Source of the DNA: Sepiola atlantica
Taxonomy: Eukaryota; Mollusca; Cephalopoda; Sepiida; Sepiolidae
Reading direction: 5' to 3'
Length of the DNA stretch: 64,000 nt
Assembly (NCBI GenBank): GCA_963556195.1
Contig: OY744519.1
Coordinates: 109,113,032 to 109,177,031, forward strand
Each line of letters starts with the position of its first letter. The first letter of the stretch is position 1. This document shows positions 33,012 through 43,273 of this stretch, one piece after another. The notes beneath the pieces are model-generated. The model saw only the letters and a list, made by a program, of their open reading frames with translations, did no database searches and had not been told where the DNA came from. The position numbers and the translations under genes are program-made.

Positions 33012-33625
33012 TCTTGCATGTATAGCAGATGTACGGGACAAGCACACCTAATTAATGGTCGTCCTCACAAAGATGTGATATTAGATGACAACAGCCTGGA
33101 GGTAGTAGATTATTTCTGCTACCTAGGAGATGGATATGAACTCAGTACAACCACGAGGATGAAGGAAGCATGGACGAAATTTCGTGAGCTGTTGCCTCTG
33201 TTAAAATCATGAGCTATCCCCCTCTACATCTAAGGTAAGTTGTGTAGCAGTTATGTCAGGAGCGACATGTTATATGGTAACAAGTATTGGGCCTTCACAC
33301 AGTCCTCTCTCATCCGACGGCAGCACAATGACAGATCCACGATTAGATGGATCTACAATGTGAAATCTGACTAAATTTGGCACCTTAGATCAAAGGATTT
33401 GCTGAAAGTACTAAAATTACCCAGAATATATGTTATCATAAGGACGAATCGATTGCACTAGTACAGTCACTTGAAGTGTTCAATCTCCTGAATATACCGT
33501 TGTAGAACCATGGAAGCCTTGAATTGCAGGAAGGCTGGCTGGTTAAGGAAGACTTGGAAACACATCATTGAACAAAACAGTACAGAGTGAAGTTTGAAGA
33601 CAGTTGATCTGCTGAACCGTGAGGA
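33012..33625 (+). pseudogene. Non-LTR retrotransposon RT C-terminal fragment (GYELSTTTR family)
   Basis: INGRPHKDVILDDNSLEVV, DYFCYLGDGYELSTTTRM, WTKFRELLPLL, then after stops CSSYVRSDMLYGN, RRQHNDRSTIRWIYNVKSD, LLKVL, CRTMEALNCRKAG and RKTWKHIIEQ. The same succession as in 10660-11330, opposite strand. Multiple stops; no catalytic motif. Confidence 0.75.
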
Positions 33626-33714
33626 CTGGAGAGAGCTTCCAAAATGTTAAAAATGTCTGACCCCTAGACAAGGGAAAAGCGACACTAAATGATGAGAGAG
33701 AAAGAGAGAGATAG

Positions 33715-33750
<36 letters not shown>

Positions 33751-35361
33751 GGAGGGTGGAGAGAGACTGCCCAACTAGTTTGCATTGTTTCAATCAGGAA
33801 AAGAAAGAAAACTTGTTCTACATATGTACAGAAATTCAGAACAAAGCTATCGCTTTTTCTGGCTGGTCTTTCAAAGCCATCACACTTGGTCCGATCGACT
33901 GGCCATCTTTGCATGGCCTTCACAAACTCTGACACAGTGTCTGTCAGACGCCTTTTCTGGTAGCAATTTCCTAGACTCCCAGAATACGACAATAAAGTAA
34001 GTGACAACTACTTTCATTGCACAGGCATATTTTCTCTATCTACGACCCTGGCCACAAATGTCTTTCTTATTATAATTGGGACTGCAATATATTTTTTCAC
34101 TAGTAAGTATGTCTGCTCGTCTATGCCTTTGTATATCATATTAAGTGCTATCTTACATGTTTCGTATCCCCTTTTTCCGTTTGTCTTCAACAAAATGTTT
34201 ATGTGGGGATAAATGTGTATATATGTATGTAGATTCAACTGTTTTCTCACTATTGCCCTTTTTTTCTAACACACATGGATTATCTATGATAACACAACAC
34301 ACAAAATGGTGACCTCACGTTTGGGAAAGATATACCCAGACACGTGGTCGTGAAAAATGTGAAAGATAAGATATAAAATAAACGTAAGCTTCACATCACT
34401 TTATATGATTTCTTTACCTTACTGCGTGTTACAAAAGTCTACGTATTGCAGTGGTGTGAAGAGGACAGGGTCGATGGGGTGGTGACCCTGGGCATCCAAA
34501 TTGGGTGGAGGGCATCCAATCATATTCAAACTATCTCCCGTTCTCAATACTAGGACTTATACTTGAGTCTTTCGGGCATACAGTCAAGGAGTTAACTCCG
34601 GGCATCACCAGGATATCACCAGATCTCTGCATGCCACCACAGTATTGTCTGCATTTATTTATGTCCAACATATTTGCCACCCGGGGAACGCCAGGTAATT
34701 ACATGTGTATATGATATATCGAATTATTGACGCCAAAATATGAAATCTTTGATTTTCAATAAGTCAAATAATAAAGTGAGGCAATTTGGCTTTGATGTTG
34801 TAATGATTTTCAATAAGTTTCCATTTGCAGACATAAAAATATCAAACAGAGAAGAGAGAGGAAAGAAGAAGGAAAAAATAATCAGAAAAGAAAAGATAAA
34901 CGAAGTAATTCTATTGATTCATTTGTTGCGAATTACATGTTTTTAGATTGTAAATACATTTGCCATTTTAAAGATTTTCCTTCCACAACAGAAACTCTTA
35001 AAATATACAACTTTTATTTTCATTCATTTTTCTGATCACTTCTCGTTTAGTTCTGTTGGTCTTGTTCATAGCATGTTAACCTTTTTTTGGAGTTATTTAA
35101 AACAGAGACACAATACTGATTGGAAACGATTCGGTGTTTGATCGGTTAGAATGGATGAAGGGAAGGTGAGTAGATATCCCAAACCACCATGCCAAAGGGT
35201 TTTTTTTTGGTAAAGGCCGATGGCGCTGTGGACTCCATGTAAGAAATAGTTAAATGAAATGTCGTTTTGGTGCGAAGAAGAAAGAGTAGACAGCGGTATT
35301 GTTATGCGATAAAAAAATACCTTTTTATTTTCGATGACTGGAAAGAGATTAAATAGATTAA
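33626..35361. other. Sequence without recognised genes
   Basis: A (GA)n tract lies at about 33690-33765. Short frames at 33543-34250 and 34505-34946 have no recognisable domain. Confidence 0.4.
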
Positions 35362-35453
35362 AGACATACAACAGTATGTTGCATATAACTCCCCTCCGAG
35401 GGGAGGTCTATGCAACAGTATGTTGCATATAACTCCCCTCCGAGGGGAGGTCT
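35362..35453. repeat. Tandem duplicate of a 45-bp hairpin-containing unit
   Basis: Two consecutive copies of a unit that begins GCAACAGTATGTTGCATATA and contains CTCCCCTCCGAGGGGAGG, an inverted repeat that would form a strong GC hairpin (CCCCTC/GAGGGG). Confidence 0.85.
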
Positions 35454-36829
35454 AATGTCTCGTAAGTCACAATCAAATGAAATACATAGACGTTCATAAA
35501 CATACGTTGCTAGTCAGTCGTTCCTACACGCGTCCATTCTTGTGATCCTGCCAGACTGAGGAAAAACCGCCTGCAACCAAGTTCGTTCATACTCCGAAAA
35601 AGGACCAAGTGAAAACAATGGTTGAAGACAAGAAAAGGTTTATTCGCCTCTGTACTAAATCACTGACCAGTGGAGCGAGGGTAGACAACGAGAAGGCAGT
35701 AATTACTGGTTAATCACGTCTTAACAAGACATTTCTAAACGCATGTGTTTGCATCTCAAAGCTTCCAATCGAACTGCTTACTTCTCTCGCTCGCTTTCTC
35801 TTTCAGCCATGTGACGTCACGTCTGCTTCTAGCTGCAGCAGGTTGAGGTGACATTTGAGTGCATACTTACTAACGCCGCCCTACAAACCCAAATCATCAG
35901 ATGAATACTAGCGAACGTATCCTTTACTATTTAACAAGTACACTTCACAAAATGTATGGGACCATGCTCCATATCAGATTTCATTGTTAGCTGGTGAACT
36001 GAGGAGAGCCAGTCATAGGACATATGATTCATACAAGTCCTGAATTCCACTAGTGGTAAAAAATCTTGTGTGGGCGCGCTTTGAAACTAGTCCAACAAAC
36101 TGTATTCCTATGCCAAGCTATTCTATTGGTCGACAGGCGAATTACTCAGAGCCTACTTGTCTGTTTACATCAATAGAAAATAGTACATCAAAACATGTAA
36201 CTGCTACACGATCGCTTGTACATAGATTCAATGTTTTCGCCATAGCCATGGGGAAATTATGGGTTCATGCATTTCCCAACGGTGTTAGTGTGTAATTAGA
36301 CATAATAAATCTGTGATGGTATCTATTAAGCCAACCTGTAAGAAACAAAGATGTATGTAAATCTCCTGTAGCTGTAGTAAGGTCACACTGACGGTCCAAA
36401 CTACAGAAAGAACTCCTGTTCATACAAAACCATAATAACACTAACAAATTTCCAACAACAACATCTTTCTCAGCTGGCCAACATTCGACTCCATGTTTGC
36501 TTTTACATCTGTCATTTTTAAAGGCAGTTGGTCTCTGCACATGCAAATTAGTTCCAATTATAAAAATCTGCAAGTATGAACACAAGTTCTTTTCTTCTGG
36601 AAAGCGGTTGCCCGACACGCGAAAAACGGTCGCTCAACACACTGAACATCTCATGCACTTCAAAGCTGGTAAGTTTAAATGTTTGCATATCTATTGTTAC
36701 AGGAAACCTTGGTATTTTTTAAATGCCACTTACAGATAGTATTCGATTGTTCGGAAAGTACTGAGCAGTTTTTATGAAAAAAATAAAAATAAAAATGGTG
36801 GGATCTTACTATTGCTCTAGAAAGTACTT
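35454..36829. other. Sequence without recognised genes
   Basis: More balanced base composition than its surroundings between 35480 and 36620, which may mean an undetected TE, but no domain or terminal repeat recognised. Short frames at 36053-36295 and 36265-36618 are not identifiable. Confidence 0.35.
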
Positions 36830-37425
36830 CACTTTTAGCGCAATTCTCTACCTTTACAAGAGCCAGATACGTCCAAAGATAGAGTACTGTTGCCACATCT
36901 GCAGAGATGCCGCTCGGAGCATTTTCTGCTGCCTTGACAAAGTACAAAATCGACTTCAAAATCTAGTAACTACTCTTACCTACAGCCTTTTTTGCACAGA
37001 AGAGACGTTGCTAGTCTCTCTCTACTCTATCATTATTTTCATCACAGGTGCTTAACTAAGCTTCAGTCTCTGGTTCCTCTCTGTAAAATGTTCACAGCAA
37101 AAACTCGTCTAGCATCAACCACTGTAAAGAATTTTCTTTCTTCCTCTGCATACCTAAAACTAAACGGAACTACCATGAACAAAGTTTTTTTCCCATCTGT
37201 GGATAATATCACAGGGTTGTTTCTCAGCTGACTACAATATGGTCGTTTTTAAGTCCAATGTTAACAAATTCTTGTCGAACTGCCCACTTAAATAATCAAA
37301 TTTTGACCATTTCATTCATCGTTTCCAATCCTTTCAAGGTATTGTTCATCACAAACTGGCAATCTCATTGACTCTTATCCTCGAGTGGCTTTCGAGCTAT
37401 GATAAGTGGTGACTCATTAGTATTA
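36830..37425 (+). pseudogene. LINE RT C-terminal fragment and 3' UTR (ASLSLFYKYY family)
   Basis: AILYLYKSQIRPKIEYCCHI, CCLDKVQNRLQNLV, then after a frameshift HRRDVASLSLLYHYFHHRC, LVPLCKMFTAKTR and SNVNKFLSNCP. The 3' end CTCGAGTGGCTTTCGAGCT then ATGATAAGTGGTGACTCATT reaches about 37425 and defines the family's 3' terminus (compare 10260-10310 and 16085-16135). Confidence 0.72.
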
Positions 37426-37663
37426 AAAAACAAAAAACAAAAAAACATCTGTAATGTTGATATGACTGATATGCTGTCATCATTTTCTGCATGGTAAATT
37501 ACTAAAACCATTTCCCAAACAATATTAGTGAGTGATTTAACATAATCAACCTGATAGGATTTGAACTCGGCATGACAGATTACATTAGGCTCATCATACA
37601 CACTGATTCAGTCACTTTTAACAGTTTCGGAATTTTTTAGATTAAGTTTGATAATTTGTATTA

Positions 37664-38010
37664 TTTGAATTATTCGGACTATTGTTCTCATTTTGGATGT
37701 TATTCTCACAACGTTTCAGCCGATGTAACCTCCTCCTTTCTTCAGGTGTGTCTTTCAAACTCGGGTATCTTTGTGTCGAACTTGAGAATCTGTAAAGAAT
37801 TTCGAACTGAACCCTTCATTTAACTTATGTGGGTAGATTGTTCTCATCCCGTCAGCCATGACCGGAAAGAAGTTTTAAGTAATTCTTAATTATATTCTTA
37901 ATATCGCCTGTACTGAGGATTGAACCATCAATCTCCAGAAGACTGTCATTTAGAACTGATTATCACATAGCATTTTATCTGTTGCGCCACGAGTCATGGC
38001 TGATAGAATG
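37664..38010 (-). mobile_element. tRNA-derived SINE with CGAAACGTTG 3' module
   Basis: On the minus strand: TCGTGGCGCAACAGATAAA (A-box region), GATTGATGGTTCAATCCTC (B box), GGGTTCAGTTCGAAATTCTT, then the 3' module ACCTGAAGAAAGGAGGAGGT, TACATCGGCTGAAACGTTG and AACATCCAAAATGAGAAC. Same family as 27836-28150. Flanking GGTAGATTGTTCTCAT also recurs inverted at 37989-38022. Confidence 0.72.
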
Positions 38011-38099
38011 AGAACAATCTACCTCCGTTGATTAACTAAAGGGTACGGTTCGAAATTCCATAGGAATTCCCGAGTTTGGAGATGTATACATGAAACAGC

Positions 38100-38640
38100 C
38101 ATACTGGAGGGTATGACTAAATGGAGAACCCCGTTAATGCAAAAAGGCAGTGAGAAGGGAACGATCTTAAGCAAGTAGAAACTTATAACCTGCCTACCAA
38201 CCGTGTGGGAAAATCTAGCAAAAATATCTCTACGACTCCCTTAATAGCTGCAGACTTCTTCCCGAGGAACAAAAAGAATGCTGCAAAGTAACAAGAGCAA
38301 CAAATTACCTGCTATTCATTGACCAGAAGATATTGAAGGAAGTAAAAACAGAAGAAAAAAGAAGTTTGCATGGATCAACTACAAGAAAGCATATGACACA
38401 ATCAAGCATGCATAATTGAATGTTTCACCGTAAAGTTGAAATTTTTTCCTGGTATATGAAATACCAGGAAAAAATTTCAGCTTTACGGTGAAAACAATGG
38501 AAAAATGGAGACTAGAATTAGCAGCTTGCGGACAACACCTGGCATTTTCCAAGGCGACCCTCTATCACTGCTACTTTTTATCATAGCTATGATTCCACTC
38601 ACCAACATACTAAGTAAATGGAAAATTTAACATTTCTTCT
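38100..38640 (+). pseudogene. LINE reverse transcriptase fragment, interrupted by a palindrome
   Basis: ITCLPTVWENLAK, RGTKRML, then KKKFAWINYKKAYDTIKHA (RT motif with catalytic-type Asp of AYD), then after the palindrome at 38425-38495, RISSLRTTPGIFQGDPLSLL and LFIIAMIPLTNILSKW (motif (F/I)xQGDPLSP). Order matches RT fingers-palm of LINE clades whose hosts include arthropods and molluscs. Stops and frameshifts present. Confidence 0.65.
38425..38495. repeat. Near-perfect palindrome
   Basis: Arms TTTCACCGTAAAGTTGAAAT and TTTTTTCCTGGTAT on one side, complement on the other, with a loop of a few bases. It sits between two parts of the LINE RT fragment, i.e. within what was coding sequence. Confidence 0.8.
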
Positions 38641-39229
38641 GGTTGTAGTATGATTATAGGCTAATAATGGTACGACCACTTTACAGGAAAAGATGAGGAA
38701 GAAGCAAACATAGAAATACATACGCCATCAGTCGTATCGGTACAAGAAACCAAAACTTAACTGGTGTAAACCCAAGGGTATTGAAAATCGTGTCAGGCGA
38801 TGCTTCAAGGGTCAATATTTGACGCAAAATATTGATTATTGTTCTATGAAGTAGATCAAACATATGCTTCTTGGTGGTTTCCAAAATCTCTTATAAACAA
38901 TGTCCGAGCATTGAGAATTCTTATGATGCAGAACAGAGTTTATGCTACCGGGATATCTAATGGTGTCTCCAGCAAGACGAGGAAAGAGATTGTGGAATAT
39001 GCTAAACAATTAAATATCAAAGTTACAAATCTACATCGGTAAATTAGGTTCCTAAAAGATGAGTAAATGTGGGCCTGTAAAGAAAGAAAGACACTCACGC
39101 ATTGTTGGGGAAGGTATTAACTCATAATCCACCCCAACTAAAATAAGGTAAAATTCGTTTACAATAGGCATTATGTTTCCAACATTTTTTTCTTTAATTT
39201 TTACTTTTGTTCATCCCAAACTGAAGTGT
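38641..39229. other. Sequence without recognised genes
   Basis: A 67-codon plus-strand frame at 38839-39042 ([20 protein letters not shown]) could be another remnant but is not identifiable. Confidence 0.35.
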
Positions 39230-39580
39230 AAGGGCCTACTGTGATAGGGTTCAGATTTATAGGAGAAAACCTGTGTGGGGAGTTGGACGGCAAGATGTTT
39301 GTTCACATTACATTTAAATTTAAGTATGTTGGTACGGTCGGGGAAACAGGAAGCAGGGAGGGAATTCTAAAGGCAAGTGGTTCAAGGAAAGAAGCTAAAA
39401 TCTTCCATCATCTAGGGACTTCTAATGTGAAGTGGTGGGATTTTGCTGTAGGTCAGGTGGATCGAGAATATTTTCATTGAGGGGATACAAGTGCAATAAG
39501 TTTATCAAAGCATATTCTGTGGAATTACTTACACGTACAGAGATGCAACACCGCAGTGATGTGACAGGGGCTGGAGCTTA
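39230..39580 (-). pseudogene. LINE 3' fragment (ASLSLFYKYY family)
   Basis: The plus strand TTTGTTCACATTACATTTAA then AGTATGTTGGTACGGTCGGG is nearly the same as at 25830-25880 and is the antisense of the family's FKCNVN and C-terminal region. Confidence 0.5.
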
Positions 39581-39859
39581 GCAGACAGTGGGTTTAGATG
39601 ATTTAAAAGAAACCATCCAAACTATTAAAAATAGCTTTTCATTCATAACCGACTTTTTTGGCAAGTATGTTCCAGCTTTTGTGTCAATTTCATCCTGGAT
39701 TCCTGCAGTGATTATCAGAATTGAGAAGATTTGTGTGTCCTTACTGACCATTGGAAAAGGTTTGAACCCCAAATTATCTCTCAATAGCAACTTGTGTTAA
39801 ATTAATTGTATACAATGAATTATCATTAGACAATAATTATTATGTTTCAGTATTCAGCA
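39581..39859. other. Overlapping short open frames, no domain
   Basis: Opposing 70-codon frames at 39578-39800 have no recognisable similarity. Confidence 0.3.
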
Positions 39860-40150
39860 AGAAGTGTAAGATAAAATGGAGACGGATGAGAACTCATGTG
39901 TGGAGAAAATATATTTGGATAGCAAGGCTATTGAAGTGATGGTGATACCATTGGAGCACAGAGAGGTGCTGGCACTAGTATGATCACAGGAGCGAATGGA
40001 GCAAGTTTAGGGAGCTTCTACCATTACTAACCAGCAGAGCATTACCGGTGTCGACCAAGGGAAGAGTCTATCAGGCATGTGTGTGCAATGTGATGATGTA
40101 TGGAAGTGAAACCTGGTGAGTGAGGGTTGAGGATCCGTGTTGCATGGAGT
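39860..40150 (+). pseudogene. RTE-type LINE RT C-terminal fragment (5' part)
   Basis: Pieces read TITNQQSI, TKGRVYQAC-like and MMYGSETW-like sequence, typical of the region just before the MIxWMCNVSLKDR segment of the RTE family seen at 31640. The middle of the element is missing or replaced between about 40150 and 40515. Confidence 0.55.
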
Positions 40151-40515
40151 ATCTGCATTCTGCGATTCCCTTTCTGTACGGGATAAAGAGTTCTATTTGC
40201 ACAGGAATCCCTAGCTACACTGATGACGATCACTGCCGTAGAAAAGAAGAAGTCAATGATGCTGCAGCCAAGGGGGGGGGGGAAGTGATGAAGGGAAACT
40301 AGAGAAACGTGCAGCGCAATTAACAGTTGGCAATGAAGAAAAAAATGAAAGAGAGAAATTAACAGAGAAAAAAGTATTTCACGCACTATAGTTATGAGGG
40401 AGATTTCAGGTTGCCGCATCACAAAAACAAAAGAAGAAGGGTACTGAAGAATTAACGTACACACAAAACAGTTATAAAAAGAATTTAGCAACCACCCAAA
40501 TAATGTGTAAAGAAC
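40151..40515. other. Sequence interrupting an RTE fragment
   Basis: Includes GACGATCACTGCCGTAGAAA and a G10 tract near 40272. It is not LINE-like and its identity is unknown. Confidence 0.3.
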
Positions 40516-40738
40516 TTTTAAGTAATGAAAGGGTTACAGGAAGTGATAAGGATGGACTTGACAGAAAAATTATGTTTATTATTCTTTCCTTAAGCCAAGG
40601 CTTTTCAAAGATCAAAATCTTATCATCAGAGGAATTACATAGATAGATAAGTTGGCAGTGGAAAAGAGATAAGTTAGTTTGGAAGTCAATTTCCAAAAGC
40701 CGTCCAACATATGCCAGCATGTAAAATGGGCGTTAAAC

Positions 40739-40809
<71 letters not shown>

Positions 40810-40810
40810 A
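40516..40810 (+). mobile_element. RTE-type LINE 3' end with (GAT)n tail, carrying an inserted hammerhead
   Basis: GTGATAAGGATGGACTTG matches the 3' end of coding in the 31640 copy, then after about 80 bp of Penelope-derived sequence the element resumes with GGAAGTCAATTTCCAAAAGC, CGTCCAACATATGCCAGCAT and a (GAT)n tail of about 23 units at 40738-40808. Confidence 0.72.
40586..40634 (-). ncRNA. Hammerhead ribozyme, Penelope group, intact
   Basis: On the minus strand: stem I TTCCT/AGGAA, core CTGATGA, stem II AAGAT/ATCTT with loop TTTG, GAAA, stem III AAGCC/GGCTT with a short loop, cleavage triplet TTA. It matches the ribozyme at 45278-45325 almost base for base. It lies inside an RTE 3' end, so it is a short inserted piece or a target fragment. 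Confidence 0.82.
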
Positions 40811-41344
40811 AATAACCTAAAATGAGTTGATCTATCATAAAACAGAAAAGCCATACGAAGACAGGTACATCAGCTGGTTTGTAATAAAAGTCAAAATCTC
40901 TGAAGCTATTGATAGGGAGAGAGAGAAAGAGCACAGAGAGAGAGAGAGAGAGAGATAGAGAGAGAGGGGGGGGGAGAGAGTGTGTGTTTGTGTATGTGTC
41001 AGTGGGAGAGTGAGTGAGTGAGTGGGAGAGTGAGTGAGGGGGGAGAGAATATATGTTTCTTTCGAGTAAACATGATAATTGAAAATGTTATGAATACAAA
41101 ATGAATCAAGTCAGTACAAAACAGGAAGAAAATAAGGAAATAAATTCAATCTTGATGTATGTATGCATTAACCTATATATTCGTTCTTTGTGTGAACAAA
41201 ATATTTATTATATTGCAATATAGAAAGGTAAGTACATAAAATCGAAAATAAAAAATAAGATATATGTAATTATTTAGGTATATTTTTTATGAATTTTGTA
41301 CGTATACATATATATTCATATCTGTTTGCATACATATATAAAAG
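40811..41344. other. Low-complexity and AT-rich sequence
   Basis: (GA)n, (GT)n and GAGTGAGTG-type tracts at about 40915-41050, then AT-rich sequence. No gene. Confidence 0.5.
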
Positions 41345-41850
41345 TTAGGTACGTGTACATGTTTATATATTTGTATGTACAGGATTCACTCATAAACTAA
41401 TTAAACAATCATTATGAATATTGGAACACAGCTTCTAGACGTAAGGGCTCGTCATGTGGGCTATATTTAGTTTAATTTAGTTGTATGCAAAGAGGGTAAA
41501 AACAGGGTGGAATCTTTTAGTAAAAATTCAGATACCTACAATTTTTGTGAATTTTAACAATAGGTATTGGGTATTAATAAATATTCTCAAAATTTCAGTT
41601 TCTTGAGAGTATTATAAAAGTTTTTTCGGGGGGGGGGCATAATATGGGAACAACTTCTTATTTGAAATTCAAATATTTCAGATTTGTATTGAATTTAACC
41701 CATAGTCATTACACACAAATTAAGCAAGATTCCCTGAAGGTCAATTCCAAATTAAGCTTTAAATTTTAGACATTTGTAAGCATCAAAATTGGAATAAAGA
41801 TTCTAGCCATAAGTTTTAGTAGCATTATATCTTGATTTTAAATGAAACCG
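41345..41850 (-). repeat. Dispersed repeat of about 500 bp, copy 1
   Basis: Its reverse complement matches 59985-60515. Shared blocks include GATTCACTCATAAACTAATT, GGGCTATATTTAGTTTAATT, TAGGTATT...AATAAATATT and TAGCATTATATCTTGATTTT. Internally it holds two diverged units, each with an AATTxGTGTxTAAT-like block. Identity unknown. Confidence 0.65.
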
Positions 41851-41898
41851 TTTAAGATCTAAACAATTATTATCTGATATATTTATTTTCATTTGTAC

Positions 41899-41900
<2 letters not shown>

Positions 41901-41946
<46 letters not shown>
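41901..41946. repeat. (TA)n tract
   Basis: About 23 TA units. Confidence 0.95.
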
Positions 41947-41949
<3 letters not shown>

Positions 41950-42051
41950 TATACTAATGATAATAGAATTAATGATAAGTGAAGTATCGTAAAGTGATCT
42001 ATCGCGATAAAGTAAAGCTTAATACGTTGAGTAGAGCAATCAATTTTATAG

Positions 42052-42227
42052 AAGGAAAGATGAAGATAAAAAAATTGCATAAAATTGCATAAAATTACAT
42101 AAAATTACATCAAGTTAATACAAATTTTATTACATCGAAAGTTTAGATGCAACTTTCGATGTAATAAAATTTGTATTAACTTGATGTAATTTTATGTAAT
42201 TTTATGCAATTTTTTATCTTCATCTTT

Positions 42228-42231
<4 letters not shown>
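42052..42231. repeat. Large near-perfect palindrome
   Basis: Arms of about 80 bp: AAGGAAAGATGAAGATAAAA, repeated GCATAAAATT/ACATAAAATT steps, CATCAAGTTAATACAAATTT and TATTACATCGAAAGTT, then loop TAGATGC and the complementary arm. Adjacent to a (TA)n tract and to the Penelope-like element. Confidence 0.85.

Positions 42232-42294
<63 letters not shown>
42232..42294. repeat. (TA)n tract
   Basis: About 31 TA units between the palindrome and the Penelope-like element. Confidence 0.95.
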
Positions 42295-42298
<4 letters not shown>

Positions 42299-42442
42299 GG
42301 AGAATGGAAAGGAATTAGAGAAAGCAAAAGCCAAATCAAAATTCAATTCAAAAGTTCAAAACAAGGTATATTCCGCAAAAAGGCAATTTATTCAAGTTAA
42401 ATTTTCCTTAAGCCAGATTCTATTAAAATATCATACTCTACT

Positions 42443-43273
42443 ATGCCCAATATTGAACAAACTATCATAACCTCTAACAATAGGAAAATCAAACATATCC
42501 AACAGCAACCACCCACCACATCCCTCACCACTTGTAACTGCCGTAAACCTAGAGATTGTCCCCTTAACAACAACTGTGTACAGAAGGACGTAATATACGC
42601 TTGTACTGTTAAACAATTCCCTCGCTCCACCAATGTTGTGAGTAATCACAGTTCCCATACTCCACCCGAACTCCGGATCTCCCCGCAACCCCAATCCGCT
42701 TCTACTCTAAACTCCCGCTTATACAGCCATACCTCTAACCAAGCACCCCCAATAATAAATAGTACTCATGAGCCAACTCACATTTCCCCCATATCCGCTC
42801 CACCCCACTTCTCCAAACAACTTTCCTCGCATAACTTGGATCTCCAAACCCAAATCTCTTCTAATACCATTAGTAATCTCAATGCAACTATAGCACCACC
42901 CTTCAAGATACACACATATATTGGGGCGTCCTCTTTCCCCATAAAGACCCGGATCTCTAACCATATATATTCCTTTAAAAATAGCAGCGATAACAGCACA
43001 GGCACTTCACTTTCCAATCTAATTAGAAACCTCAATCTCAAAAATACTCCCTATTCACTTCACTGGTCCATACTAAAAAAGTCCAAATCATATACCCCTG
43101 GAGCATCCCATTGCCAACTTTGTACTCTGGAAACCTTTATGATAGCTACTGCTACTAAATCTAAAAATATTATTAATTCTAAGAATGAACTTATCTCCAG
43201 TTGCAGGCATAAACGTAAATTCAGGTATAGCAACCATAATAATCCCCCAGACACCCCTCCCCCATTTGATTAA
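42443..43273 (+). pseudogene. GIY-YIG endonuclease region of a Penelope-like element, with an expanded insert
   Basis: A 276-codon frame. Residues about 29-50 read TCNCRKPRDCPLNNNCVQKD then VIYACTV: the Cys-rich CPLxxxC knuckle and the GIY half. The YIG half follows only near residue 157 (IHTYIGASSFPIKTRISNHI), so about 100 Ser/Pro/Thr/Asn-rich residues separate two motifs that normally lie within some 10-30 residues. Then come SLSNLIRNLN, YSLHWSILKKS, SYTPGASHCQLCTLETFMI with the catalytic-type Glu and a CxxC. The C-terminus has CRHKRKF. The Met start follows directly after the inverted end, so the true N-terminus (RT) is lost. Intact frame but probably non-autonomous. Confidence 0.8.

Noticed and set aside
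39588..39800. Opposing 70-codon frames on both strands
   Set aside because: No domain and strand-symmetric openness suggests chance.
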